From: JANWHZ01 sp035758575 | Lineage (GTDB): Bacteria > Patescibacteriota > Saccharimonadia > Saccharimonadales > UBA4665 | Assembly: GCA_035758575.1 (NCBI GenBank) | Contig: DASTXH010000017.1 | Location: 31,418 to 95,417 of the forward strand | Direction: 5' to 3' | Length of the DNA: 64,000 bases | Part shown: positions 25,468 through 35,011 of the stretch, in pieces | Layout: each line of letters begins with the position of its first letter | Position numbering within the stretch: the first letter of the stretch is position 1 | Position numbers and translations under genes: made by a program | The notes under the pieces: model-generated | The model's input: only the letters and a program-made list of their open reading frames with translations | Told to the model about the DNA's origin: nothing | Databases searched by the model: none

Positions 25468-28152
25468 CTATAGTTCGCCCCAGTTGCTGGCGATGGAGGT
25501 GTCCACGGTGAGTTTTATGGGCAGATCGGGATAGATGTGTTCCATGGTGTCGTCGAGTAACTTGGCGACCGCCTCGGCCTTGTCAGCCGGACACTCCACT
25601 AAAATGGAGTCGTGGATTTGTAGCAATTGCTTGCAATCATTACCCAGTTCCTTGAGGCGCTCATCTACTTTGATCATTGCTAGTTTCATAAGATCGGCTT
25701 CGGTGCCCTGGATGGGCATGTTGATGGCGGCCCGCTCGGCAGCAGCGCGCACGGCGAAATTGCTGGAATGGATATCGGGCATGGGGCGCCGCCGGCCAAA
25801 CAATGTGGCAATGTAGCCGTCCTTGCGTGCCCTGCTCTTCAGCTCGTCTAGATAGCCGATGAGTGGCTTGCGGAAGGCCATGTATTCCTTGATGAACGCC
25901 CCGGCCTGCTCGTACGTCATGCCGGTGGCGATAGACAGGCCGTGCGGACTCATGCCGTAAATGATACCGAAATTGACTGCCTTGGCACGGCGGCGCATCT
26001 CTTTTGTGACCTCTTCGGGCTTACAGTGGTATACCTGTGCTGCGGTGGCGGTGTGCACGTCTTCGTCACGGTTGAACATGGCCATCAGGTCATCGTCGTG
26101 GCTGAGCGCAGCGCTTAGGCGCAGTTCGAACTGGCTATAGTCTGCACTGACCAGCTTTTTGCCGGGCGCAGCCACGAAGGCGGTACGGATTTTACGCCCC
26201 AGTTCGGTACGTACCGGAATGTTTTGCAGGTTGGGGTCGGTGCTGCTGAGCCTCCCTGTTTGAGCAATGGTAAGGTTAAAGGTAGTATGGACGCGCGACT
26301 GTTCGTCCACAAGCAATGGCAAGGTATCTACATAGGTGTTTTTCAGCTTGGTTACTTCGCGCCACTGGGTGATGAGGTCGATAATGGCGTGCTGGCCACG
26401 CAATTTGTCTAGCTCGCTGGCAGCTGTGCTATAGCCAGTCTTACCTTTTTTGATGCCCAACGTGGACAAACCCAGGTGCAGCTTATCGAACAGGATGTTT
26501 GCAAGCTGAGACGGGCTGCCGATATTGAATTCGGTGCCGGCCTGTTGATATATTTGTGCTTCAATGTCGGCGATAGTTTTCGTGAAGTCGCCGCTCATTT
26601 GGTGCAGGTACGTTGTATCCAGCTGGATGCCTTCATATTCCATACGTGCCAGCACGGGGATAACCGGCCACTCGATGGTTTCTGCCAATTCAGGCAACTG
26701 CGGTAGTGCGTGCAGCGCGGTATGTTGTTGTTCATACAACGCCTTGATAATGGCAATTACTTTAGGTGCCCGCGCGAGCGCACCGGCAGTATCCAGGTTC
26801 TCGAACGGCTCACCCTGGTAGTGCAAATCGGCGCCAGCCAGCTCACTCAGGGTTTGTTCACGCCGCAGGCTATTCAGCAGAAATGCGCCGATCAGCACGT
26901 CGTGGGCCGGCCGCGGTATGTCGGTATAGCCCAACTCCAGCAGCACTTTAAGGGTTGATTTTACGTCGTAACCAATGAGCTGGGGGATTTTCGGCAGTGC
27001 CGTTCGCACCTGCTCTGCAGTAAGCTTGGTAAGGTCAAGCATATACACCATTTCTCCGTGCGTGCTAAAGGCCAGCATTTGCGGATCGCGGCCATGCCGG
27101 CCGTTGGCCCGTGAATGTGCAAACCATGGCTCATCAGCAGGCAGGTGCAGTTTCTGCAAACCCGCAGGGTCGTCAATCAGCACTTGGGTGCCGATAGCCA
27201 ATGCGGCGGCTTCAGGCATAGGTGTTGCTGTCAATCCGGCCATATGGTCGCTGATGGCAGATTGCATTACTTCGGGCAATTGGCGAGCCAGCGTGCGAAA
27301 CTCCAGCTTTTGGAATAGTTCTAATATCCTGGCGGGCTGGATGTCGTTCCTGGCGTCCACTGCCGGCAGGTCCAGCGGCAGGGGTGCGTCCGTCCAGATC
27401 CGCGCCAGTTCTTTACTGAGGTATGCCAGTTTCTTGCCTGCTTCAAGTTTCTTACGCATGCTCTCTTTGATAAGCGCCAGGTTTTCGTACACGCCATCCA
27501 GCGTTTCGTATTGCTGCAATAACTCTACGGCTGTCTTTTCGCCGATGCCCGGCACACCGGGTATGTTGTCCGATGAGTCGCCTTTCAGCGATTTCAGATC
27601 AAGGTATTGATCGACGCGCAGGCCGTACTTGGCTTCAAACGTTTTGTTGGAATACAGCTCAATGTCTGTCAGACCGCGCTTCAGCGCGTAGACATGCACA
27701 TTGCCGTTCACCAGCTGCAACATATCCAGGTCAGAGGTAACCAACAGCGTGTTCAGGCCTTTTTCGCGTGCCTGCACCGCCAGGGTGCCCATGATGTCAT
27801 CGGCTTCATAATCGTCCAGCTCGTACAGCGGCCAGCCGAAGGCGTGGAGGAGGTCATGCAAAATGGGAATCTGCTCGTAAAAGTCCGGCGGTGCGGGCTT
27901 GCGGCCGGCTTTGTATTCGGGATACAGCGCCAGACGCCGCCGGATGTTGGTCTTGGGCTTGTCCCACGCCACGGCCACATAGTCCGGCTTCAGCCGCTTA
28001 ATTACCTCAAGAGCCATCACCGCAAAACCGTATACACCGCCGGTGGGTATGCCGTCTTTGGTGCTGAGGTTGGGCATGGCGTAGTACCCGCGGTAGAATA
28101 CGCTTTTCCCATCAATAATAACGAACTTCTTTGCTGCTTCCGGCGTTTCCAT
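25468..28152 (-). CDS. polA: DNA polymerase I, proofreading domain probably inactive
   Basis: 894 aa. N-terminal 5' nuclease (DYVAVAWDKPKTNIRRRL, YEADDIMGTLA), a middle exonuclease-fold domain and a C-terminal family A polymerase (SADYSQFELRLSAALS, RRAKAVNFGIIYGMS, QIHDSILVECP). In the middle domain the DxE metal ligands are missing (WFAHSRAN in their place) and the later Asp is Thr (GYDVKST), so 3'-5' proofreading is likely lost, as in Taq polymerase. TATACT is 7 bases before the ATG: leaderless. Confidence 0.96.
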   Translation of the reverse strand: METPEAAKKFVIIDGKSVFYRGYYAMPNLSTKDGIPTGGVYGFAVMALEVIKRLKPDYVAVAWDKPKTNIRRRLALYPEYKAGRKPAPPDFYEQIPILHDLLHAFGWPLYELDDYEADDIMGTLAVQAREKGLNTLLVTSDLDMLQLVNGNVHVYALKRGLTDIELYSNKTFEAKYGLRVDQYLDLKSLKGDSSDNIPGVPGIGEKTAVELLQQYETLDGVYENLALIKESMRKKLEAGKKLAYLSKELARIWTDAPLPLDLPAVDARNDIQPARILELFQKLEFRTLARQLPEVMQSAISDHMAGLTATPMPEAAALAIGTQVLIDDPAGLQKLHLPADEPWFAHSRANGRHGRDPQMLAFSTHGEMVYMLDLTKLTAEQVRTALPKIPQLIGYDVKSTLKVLLELGYTDIPRPAHDVLIGAFLLNSLRREQTLSELAGADLHYQGEPFENLDTAGALARAPKVIAIIKALYEQQHTALHALPQLPELAETIEWPVIPVLARMEYEGIQLDTTYLHQMSGDFTKTIADIEAQIYQQAGTEFNIGSPSQLANILFDKLHLGLSTLGIKKGKTGYSTAASELDKLRGQHAIIDLITQWREVTKLKNTYVDTLPLLVDEQSRVHTTFNLTIAQTGRLSSTDPNLQNIPVRTELGRKIRTAFVAAPGKKLVSADYSQFELRLSAALSHDDDLMAMFNRDEDVHTATAAQVYHCKPEEVTKEMRRRAKAVNFGIIYGMSPHGLSIATGMTYEQAGAFIKEYMAFRKPLIGYLDELKSRARKDGYIATLFGRRRPMPDIHSSNFAVRAAAERAAINMPIQGTEADLMKLAMIKVDERLKELGNDCKQLLQIHDSILVECPADKAEAVAKLLDDTMEHIYPDLPIKLTVDTSIASNWGEL

Positions 28153-28159
28153 ATCTTTT

Positions 28160-28214
28160 AGTATACCGTAGCTCTGGATATACGGTGGGTAATTAGCGCG
28201 CCAAATAGTATAAT
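28160..28214. promoter_or_regulatory. Divergent leaderless promoters of polA and the P-type ATPase
   Basis: Minus TATACT (28160-28165) is 7 bases from the polA ATG. Plus TATAAT (28209-28214) is 8 bases from the ATPase ATG at 28223. No Shine-Dalgarno sequence on either side. Confidence 0.6.
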
Positions 28215-28222
28215 AATGGCCA

Positions 28223-31051
28223 ATGGAACCGGTGGGGTCAAAATTACCATACTACCGCATGGCGCCGGAAGACGCCGTGGCGCAGCTGCACGGCCACAAG
28301 ATGGGGCTTACCAACCCAGAGGCGGCACGGCGGCTGCAAACAGACGGGGCCAACGCGCTACACCGCGGCAAGCATGTTTCGATGCTGGGTACGCTGCTAC
28401 GACAATTTAAAAGCCTGTTTGTACTGTTGTTAGTAGTGAGTGCGGCCTTTGCAGTGTATTTGCAGGATGACAAGACTGCCGTCATCCTGGTAGTCATTGC
28501 CCTGGTGAATACGGCTGTAGGCTTTGTGCAGGAATACAAAGCCGAGACACTAATGCACCGGCTGGAGCAGCTGCTGGAGCCGCGTGCGAAGGTACTACGC
28601 AATGGGACCTTGCATGATGTAGATTCTGCTACGTTGGTTCCGGGTGATATTGTCACCCTCACAGAAGGGGATTCCATACCAGCGGATATCCGCATACTTG
28701 AAGAAGACGAGCTGTCCACCAACGATTTTGCGCTCACCGGCGAAAGCAACCCCAGCCGCAAATTTGTCCATGCAATAGGTACGACTGTTCCGCTGGCTGC
28801 GCGCGACAACATAGCTTTCATGGGTACTACCGTTGCTACCGGTACTGCCCGCGGCATTGTGATCGCCACCGGTATGCGCACCGAACTAGGCCGCATTGCT
28901 TCGCTAAGCCAAATTGCCCGGGCCGGTGATTCACCCTTGCAGCGCGAAATGAATAACTTGGCGGTACGCCTTACCCAGGGTACGGTTGCGCTAGGCGCAC
29001 TCCTGGCGCTTATCGCACTGCAGGCGCACTTTGGCGTCAAAGACGCCCTGTTGTTCGCCATAGGCATCAGCGCCGCTATGATACCGAATGGCCTGATAGC
29101 AGAGGTAAACATCAACCTGGCCCAAACCGCCAGCCGCATGGCCAAAGCCCGCACACTTATCAAAAAACTATCTGCCGTGGAAACCCTGGGCGCCACCAAT
29201 GTCATCCTGACCGACAAAACCGGCACACTCACTAAAAATGAGATGACCATCACCAGTTTCCTGATTGGCCGCAGCAAATACACCGTGTCTGGCACCGGTT
29301 ACGAGCCGGCGGGGCACGTACTGGATGCACGGGGCAAAGTGCTGCCAAAAAACGCCTTGCAAGAGATTGGCCTGTTCTTTATGACCGGCGCCATGGCCAG
29401 TAATGCCAAAGTATGCCAGCCGGACAGCCAGCACGCCACCTGGTACACCCTGGGCGATCCCACCGAAGGGGCCATCATCACCCTGGCGCGCAAAAGCGGT
29501 CTGAACACCGAAAAGCTGGACCTGCGCTACCCAGAAGTAAAAGAGTTTCAGTTTGACTCCGGCCGCAAACTGATGAGTTCGGTACGCAAATTTGAGGACG
29601 GCAGCATAGCCGTCTTCGTAAAAGGCGCGCCCGAAGCAGTACTGCAGCGCAGTACACACCTATGGGATCACACACTCAACCGCAAACTGTCGAGCCGCGA
29701 CCGGACGTTCTTTGCAGAGCATAATGACACAAATGCCGCAAAAGCTCTTCGCAACCTGGCATTCGCCTACCGCATTCTGCCCAAGAACACCGACCTCAAA
29801 AAACTGGACATGGCAAAAGTGGAGCAAAACCTCACCTTCTTGGGAATCGTCAGCATGGAAGACCCGCTGCGGGAAGACGTGCCGGCAGCCATGGCGGCCG
29901 CCCGCCAGGCGCACGTGCGGGTATCGGTGATTACCGGTGACTATCCGGCCACCGCCAAAGCCATTGCAGCCAAGGCCGGCCTGGCCGACCACCCCGATCA
30001 CATAAAAATCGTCCTGGCGGATGATCTGGCCGGGTTATCAGACGCCCAAATCCTGCAGCTGGTTGCCGAAGGCGGCACGGTATTCTCGCGCGTATCGCCC
30101 GAGGATAAAATGCGCATCGTAGAAATTGCTAAGGCCAGCGGCCTAGTAGTGGCCGTTACTGGCGACGGTATCAATGATGCGCCAGCATTGAAACGCGCCG
30201 ACATCGGCGTGGCCATGGGCAAAACCGGCACTGATGTTGCCAAGGAGGCGGCAGATATCGTCCTCTTGGACGACAGCTTCGGTACGCTGGTAGGCGCCAT
30301 CGAGCAAGGCAGACTCACGTTCCAAAACATCAAGAAAGCCGCCCGCTGTGCCCTAACCGATAATGCCGGCGAGCTGTTTGCCATACTTATCAGCGTAGCC
30401 GCACAGGCACTTTTCCATGTGCCGCTGGCCATTACGGTCGTGCAGATCTTGGCCATAGATATCGTTGCCGAAATGCTCCCTATTACGGCCCTAGGCTGGG
30501 ACAAAGCCCAAGGACGACTGATGCACGACAAGCCACGCCGGTTGGGCGACCATATACTCAACATGGGCACCGTAAAAGAATTTGTTGGCTACGGCTTGCT
30601 GGCTGCTATCTTAGCCACAGGCAACTTCTTTCTGTTTTTCCTACGCCACGGCACCAGCCCGGAGCACATCGACAGCACCAGTCTCATCTACGCCCAGGCT
30701 ACTACCCTCACCTATGTCACCCTGGTCTTCTGCCAGTTCATCAATCTATTACTGGTGCGCACTGCCGAGCACGCGCAGTTCTTTACGGCGTATCTGTGGA
30801 GCAACAAACGGTTACTAATGGCCTTTGCAGCATCGTTGTTTTGCATCCTGAACCTGGCATACAACCCCATTGTTCAGCCATACTTTAGAACCGGCGCACT
30901 GCAAGTTAGTGACTGGCTGATGGCACTCACGATGGCCGGGGTATACTTGGTTCTACGTCTGCTGCAGCGTCACAGCCGCAAATACTCACGCCGCGCCGTC
31001 GTGCAGCTGCACCGAGATATCCACGGCGCTGCGTCGCCCTCGAAGCTATAG
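28223..31051 (+). CDS. P2-type cation-transporting ATPase
   Basis: 942 aa with full P-type layout: actuator TGES, phosphorylation motif DKTGTLTKNEM near residue 332, nucleotide-binding KGAPE, hinge GDGINDAPAL and about ten membrane helices. It couples ATP hydrolysis to cation export or exchange. The M4 motif is PNGLIAEV, where Ca2+ pumps have PEGL; M5 keeps NAGE, and M6 is AIDIVAEMLP, closer to Na,K/H,K types than to SERCA. Ion specificity is therefore uncertain. Leaderless start at ATG 28223; the upstream ATG 28216 is in another frame. Confidence 0.92.
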   Translation: MEPVGSKLPYYRMAPEDAVAQLHGHKMGLTNPEAARRLQTDGANALHRGKHVSMLGTLLRQFKSLFVLLLVVSAAFAVYLQDDKTAVILVVIALVNTAVGFVQEYKAETLMHRLEQLLEPRAKVLRNGTLHDVDSATLVPGDIVTLTEGDSIPADIRILEEDELSTNDFALTGESNPSRKFVHAIGTTVPLAARDNIAFMGTTVATGTARGIVIATGMRTELGRIASLSQIARAGDSPLQREMNNLAVRLTQGTVALGALLALIALQAHFGVKDALLFAIGISAAMIPNGLIAEVNINLAQTASRMAKARTLIKKLSAVETLGATNVILTDKTGTLTKNEMTITSFLIGRSKYTVSGTGYEPAGHVLDARGKVLPKNALQEIGLFFMTGAMASNAKVCQPDSQHATWYTLGDPTEGAIITLARKSGLNTEKLDLRYPEVKEFQFDSGRKLMSSVRKFEDGSIAVFVKGAPEAVLQRSTHLWDHTLNRKLSSRDRTFFAEHNDTNAAKALRNLAFAYRILPKNTDLKKLDMAKVEQNLTFLGIVSMEDPLREDVPAAMAAARQAHVRVSVITGDYPATAKAIAAKAGLADHPDHIKIVLADDLAGLSDAQILQLVAEGGTVFSRVSPEDKMRIVEIAKASGLVVAVTGDGINDAPALKRADIGVAMGKTGTDVAKEAADIVLLDDSFGTLVGAIEQGRLTFQNIKKAARCALTDNAGELFAILISVAAQALFHVPLAITVVQILAIDIVAEMLPITALGWDKAQGRLMHDKPRRLGDHILNMGTVKEFVGYGLLAAILATGNFFLFFLRHGTSPEHIDSTSLIYAQATTLTYVTLVFCQFINLLLVRTAEHAQFFTAYLWSNKRLLMAFAASLFCILNLAYNPIVQPYFRTGALQVSDWLMALTMAGVYLVLRLLQRHSRKYSRRAVVQLHRDIHGAASPSKL

Positions 31052-31052
31052 G

Positions 31053-32165
31053 TCATGGGTTACCAGCATGACGGATAATATACAGATCCTGAACGGCTTT
31101 GTCTTTTTCGGGATCGCCACGGCTGAATTCATTTTTCCGGGCAAATAGCTGCGCCTCCTCAGGCAGCGATACATGTATGTATTCTCCTGGAATGTCTAAG
31201 TCATACAGCGCCTGAGCAACGTGACTAAGCATGGCGGCGCGCAGACGCAGGCGCCAACCTGTACGCACAAACTTTTCACTGCAACCGTGCGCAGTTGTCA
31301 CTGCTTGGTTGTACATGAGTCCGTCTCCGTACCATCCCGGAAAACGTCTTTCCCTATCATCCTCGCTGCTGAACATCCGCTTCACCTCGGGAGGCGCAGC
31401 AAAGAGATGCATATATACCCGCGCCGGATCGATGCCATAGTGGCGCTGAGCCATCAGCAGCGCGTGCGACACTGGCGAATATAATTTGCCTGGCACGCCA
31501 TTTGCCTGAAATACATGAGGGCGAGGAAAGCTTTGCATAGACATTGATAAGAGACCGATGATTGCACGACCGTCCTGGCCATGTAGCTCAAACCCCAACT
31601 GCATTGCGCTCATAGTACTCCGGCAAAATATTGCACCGTAGGTGTCTGCAGGCACGAAGCATACATTAAAATTCTGCAAGACGTGCTGTCCGGCCGGGCC
31701 CTGGCTCAGCAATCCATGCCGTTCGTAAAATCCAAACCTATCAGCAAAGCCCGTATGGTACGCTTGCTGTTCTACCGGCAATTTGCCGGTATGAGGCACG
31801 ATTTCTACGGTGCGCCGATTTTCTAACCCATAGGCGGCCAGGGCGCGCCCTACGTTCTGATCCGCACAGTCGTCTGCATTACGCACCCCCTCAGGCAGCT
31901 GACATACTGTTTGGCATGCCAACAGCCCAGCAGTTTTGCAGGCCGTGGGCGACATATTACCACTCCGCTCCAGATATCTCGGCGCCTTACCAGAACGGGT
32001 AATGATTGCCAGTGTCTCTTCACCTATGCAATCAACAATACCCGGCCCCTGCTCCAATGCCATACGCGCCAAAAGCTGCCGCTCGTAAACGCTCGCGGTT
32101 GGCGTAGCAACAAGTGGCTTTTCTTCACGGCGCATCCATTCTGCGTCCACCGTGCGATGATGCAC
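31053..32165 (-). CDS. Unknown soluble accessory protein
   Basis: 370 aa, no membrane helix, rich in Cys, His and Arg. Segments such as HVAQALYDLDIPGEYIHVSLPEE and NNN-free globular stretches suggest a folded enzyme, but I recognise no motif. It starts with GTG at 32165, 7 bases after a TATCAT box. Its stop lies 1 base from the convergent P-type ATPase stop. With the next two genes it forms a lineage-specific accessory group. Confidence 0.65.
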   Translation of the reverse strand: MHHRTVDAEWMRREEKPLVATPTASVYERQLLARMALEQGPGIVDCIGEETLAIITRSGKAPRYLERSGNMSPTACKTAGLLACQTVCQLPEGVRNADDCADQNVGRALAAYGLENRRTVEIVPHTGKLPVEQQAYHTGFADRFGFYERHGLLSQGPAGQHVLQNFNVCFVPADTYGAIFCRSTMSAMQLGFELHGQDGRAIIGLLSMSMQSFPRPHVFQANGVPGKLYSPVSHALLMAQRHYGIDPARVYMHLFAAPPEVKRMFSSEDDRERRFPGWYGDGLMYNQAVTTAHGCSEKFVRTGWRLRLRAAMLSHVAQALYDLDIPGEYIHVSLPEEAQLFARKNEFSRGDPEKDKAVQDLYIIRHAGNP

Positions 32166-32172
32166 GATTTAC

Positions 32173-32200
32173 ATGATACCTTCAATAGAAATTTCTGCAA
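32173..32200 (-). promoter_or_regulatory. Promoter of the 31.1-32.2 kb gene
   Basis: Minus strand TTGCAG (32195-32200), 16-base spacer, TATCAT (32173-32178), then 7 bases to the GTG start. Confidence 0.5.
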
Positions 32201-32212
32201 TGTAGCTAAAAG

Positions 32213-32866
32213 CTACAAAGACAGCTCTGAAGCAGCGGCAGCTTTGAATGCGGCTATGTCGTTGCCGTCGTTTTGAATACGGATGTCGGCCATAGCAATC
32301 ACGGCAGCCATGCCGAACTTGGTAGGATCGGTAGCGCCAGCAGCCATTTCGGCGGCTTCTTTGGCTTGGAATTGTTCGAAAGTATCAGTGTCGTCGGCAC
32401 GGCCGCGGCCGGTGAGGCGTGCAAAACGCACGTGCGGGTCAGCGTCTACCACGATGAGTTTACCGCCGACTGCCCTGAGTCGAGACGCTTCGCCGGTGCC
32501 ACGGATACTGCCAATCACCAGGCCTCTTGGCTGTAAATCCTCCGATAGCACGCTGCATTGCAGCCACCAGCTCAACAAACCCAACTCTACCATACCTCCA
32601 GGGTATGCCGTACGGAACGCATTACCTACGCGACCCATAGGTGTTTCATTGCCACCGCGGGCAGTCGATTGGAATACTGCATTGGATATTTGGCGCAAAG
32701 CGGCGCTGGTGTTAAAGCAATAGAAGCCTTTCTCTACCAGCAGCTCCATCAGCGAGTCTTTGCCGCTGCCGTTGGTTCCGGCCACACCGTAGACGGTGAC
32801 GCCCTTAAAGGCATCCAGATAGCGTTGGTCTTGTACAATTGCTTGCTGCAGTGCGTCGTCTGCCAT
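32213..32866 (-). CDS. P-loop nucleotide kinase-like protein
   Basis: 217 aa from ATG 32864-32866. Walker A is GTNGSGKDSL near residue 28; a central GLVIGSIRGTGEASRLR is followed by VVDADPHVRFARLTGRGRADD, the strand plus LID-like arrangement of dephospho-CoA kinase and UPF0200-type kinases. A specific substrate cannot be named. The longer frame to 32938 is rejected, since AGAGG sits 7 bases before ATG 32866 and a promoter overlaps the extension. Confidence 0.75.
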   Translation of the reverse strand: MADDALQQAIVQDQRYLDAFKGVTVYGVAGTNGSGKDSLMELLVEKGFYCFNTSAALRQISNAVFQSTARGGNETPMGRVGNAFRTAYPGGMVELGLLSWWLQCSVLSEDLQPRGLVIGSIRGTGEASRLRAVGGKLIVVDADPHVRFARLTGRGRADDTDTFEQFQAKEAAEMAAGATDPTKFGMAAVIAMADIRIQNDGNDIAAFKAAAASELSL

Positions 32867-32892
32867 GGCTGTTCCTCTGGTTACTGACCGGT

Positions 32893-32921
32893 ATTCTACT
32901 GGAGTTCGGTATCTTTCGCAA
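32893..32921 (-). promoter_or_regulatory. Promoter of the P-loop kinase-like gene
   Basis: Minus strand TTGCGA (32916-32921), 17-base spacer, TAGAAT (32893-32898). Leader of about 20 bases with AGAGG. Confidence 0.55.
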
Positions 32922-32937
32922 CGGGTAGCGGCAATCA

Positions 32938-33840
32938 TTAAGCCCCGCTGCGAAAAATCAGCCGACCGACCTGCAACGCTAATTGAGGCGCCAAACGCTC
33001 AGCCACGTCATCTTCCAACCGGCATTTTCCTTGAAACGTCGTGTCGTACACAAGCGACTCAACGATTGCCACACCCTCGGATGTCACCAATGCAGTGTCA
33101 TCTTCGTACACGACGCTTTCGGGCACGCCACTACGGCTACGGTACTCTTTCAATGATGGCACAACGGTTAGGCCGAGGTACGGGATAGAATCCCCATCAT
33201 CTTGGGGCCTCGCCCAAAAATCTATGCCATAGTGGGCGTCATCCAATGTAGCCTGCTCGAACGTATAAGAACGAACCCTGCGCGCAATCTGCCCATACGC
33301 AGTCCTGTGACGAATACCATTCACCAGCCTGTCCATATCACGCTCGAGATAATATGGGCTGGCCGCGACCTTTGATCCTTTGGCTTCTACGATTGCCGCA
33401 ACTAGATGGTTGGCCACCTTTGCCATAGCAATATCCGGCATACTTGCAAGCGTCATGCTCAAAAATTGCCGATAGCGTACCGTGAAGTCATGTAGCTCCC
33501 CCGCCGGCACGTCGCCCTGTCTTCGATACTGCGCCAGCTGCTGCTGTGCCTCGTAATAATACGGGGCGGCGGCGGTTATCCACCCGGCGGCAGCCTGACC
33601 GGGATTGCTATGTTCGCGGATGGCTGCTTGTGTTTTGAGCCCGCTAAACTCGGCTACCGAGCGCCAATATTCGTCGTACGGTATAGTGCCCCCGGCATCA
33701 CGACCAGTCTGTTGAACAAGATAATCTCTAAAACCCAAAGAGGTTACATAGCTCTTTATCACTTCAGACGGATCAGGTAAGTACGGCATACCTGTAGGCG
33801 GCGTCTCGTACGGACGACCAGAGGCGGTATTGTAGTTCAT
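32938..33840 (-). CDS. Unknown soluble protein with an N-terminal TPPTG motif
   Basis: 300 aa. The N-terminus reads YETPPTGMPYLPD; a similar YESLIMTPPTGEYYPW opens the unknown gene at 48.1 kb. The middle is helical (HDFTVRYRQFLSMTLASM, IAMAKVANHLVAAIVEAK) and the C-terminal half mixed alpha/beta. No family recognised. It begins 34 bases after rpoD on the same strand, so it could be read from the dnaG-rpoD transcript. Confidence 0.65.
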   Translation of the reverse strand: MNYNTASGRPYETPPTGMPYLPDPSEVIKSYVTSLGFRDYLVQQTGRDAGGTIPYDEYWRSVAEFSGLKTQAAIREHSNPGQAAAGWITAAAPYYYEAQQQLAQYRRQGDVPAGELHDFTVRYRQFLSMTLASMPDIAMAKVANHLVAAIVEAKGSKVAASPYYLERDMDRLVNGIRHRTAYGQIARRVRSYTFEQATLDDAHYGIDFWARPQDDGDSIPYLGLTVVPSLKEYRSRSGVPESVVYEDDTALVTSEGVAIVESLVYDTTFQGKCRLEDDVAERLAPQLALQVGRLIFRSGA

Positions 33841-33874
33841 TTGAGTACTCGAAAGTTGGGCGTAAAGAGGGGCG

Positions 33875-35008
33875 TCAACCTTTTATGTAGTCGTGGAGCT
33901 TCTTGGCGTCGCGGTGTTTGCGAAGCTTGGCCAGCGCCTTGGCCTCGATTTGGCGAATGCGCTCACGGGTTACTTGGAACTCACTGCCCACTTCCTCCAG
34001 CGTATGGCTCTTGCCGTCTTCCAAACCGAAACGCAGACGGATAATTTTCTGTTCACGCTCAGTCAGCACGTTCAACATATCCTTCACCTGCTCTTTCAGC
34101 AGCTGGCTGGTAGCGGATTCTTCAGGCGTTACGGTGTCTTCATCTTCGATAAAGTCGGCAAGGACGGAATCGTCTTCGTTGTCGCGGATAGAGGCATCGA
34201 GACTGGAGATGTCTTGCTTGATCTTCATGATGTGCTCTACCTTGTCCACCTCGATGTCCATGGCGCCGGCAATTTCTTCGTTAGTCGGCTCGCGGTTCAA
34301 TTCTTGCGTCAGGCGGCGCTGGGTGCGCAGCAGCTTGTTGATAGTCTCAACCATGTGCACCGGAATACGGATAGTGCGTGCCTGGTCGGCAATGGCGCGC
34401 GTAATAGCCTGGCGGATCCACCAGGTAGCGTAGGTACTGAACTTGAACCCCTTGTCTGGGTCAAACTTTTCTACGGCACGAAGCAGGCCGGTGTTGCCCT
34501 CTTGGATGAGGTCGAGCAGGTCGAGACCGCGGCCCACGTAACGCTTGGCGATGGACACCACCAGACGCATATTTGCCTCCGCCATCTTATCTTTGGCTTC
34601 TTTGTCGCCGGCGGATACGCGCTTGGCCAATTCCAACTCTTCGTCGCCCGACAGCAGCGGAATCTTACCGATCTCGCGCAGGTACAGGCGCACTGAGTCG
34701 TCGTGCACATCGTCGTCGTATGCCGAAGTATCTACCAGCGGCTCATCCTCTTCTTCGTCGGGTAACCATTCGTCGGTAAAATGCTCGGGATCCGGCTCGG
34801 CAGTTGCCACCGCTACGCCGGCGTCAGCCAGCTCGGTATACAGCTGGTCGAGCAATTCGGCATTCTCGGGCTTGTCTGCAATTGCCGCAAATACATCTTT
34901 TTGGCTGATCTGCCCCGCCTTCTTGGCCTTTTCAACCACCCAGGCCTTACGTGCCTGCAGGTCTTCCGGCATCGTTTCTACGGGTGCTGCTTTCTTTGGT
35001 TTTGCCAT
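33875..35008 (-). CDS. rpoD: Primary sigma factor
   Basis: 377 aa. Region 2 (MRLVVSIAKRYVGRGL, DLIQEGNTGLLRAVEKFD, TYATWWIRQAITRAI), region 3, and region 4 with the recognition helix TLEEVGSEFQVTRERIRQIE are complete; the N-terminal region 1.1 is short. Its consensus explains the many TTGACA/TATAAT-like promoters here. GGAGGAATATAGCGT precedes the ATG, and dnaG ends 3 bases upstream, the conserved dnaG-rpoD arrangement. Confidence 0.97.
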   Translation of the reverse strand: MAKPKKAAPVETMPEDLQARKAWVVEKAKKAGQISQKDVFAAIADKPENAELLDQLYTELADAGVAVATAEPDPEHFTDEWLPDEEEDEPLVDTSAYDDDVHDDSVRLYLREIGKIPLLSGDEELELAKRVSAGDKEAKDKMAEANMRLVVSIAKRYVGRGLDLLDLIQEGNTGLLRAVEKFDPDKGFKFSTYATWWIRQAITRAIADQARTIRIPVHMVETINKLLRTQRRLTQELNREPTNEEIAGAMDIEVDKVEHIMKIKQDISSLDASIRDNEDDSVLADFIEDEDTVTPEESATSQLLKEQVKDMLNVLTEREQKIIRLRFGLEDGKSHTLEEVGSEFQVTRERIRQIEAKALAKLRKHRDAKKLHDYIKG

Positions 35009-35011
35009 ACG

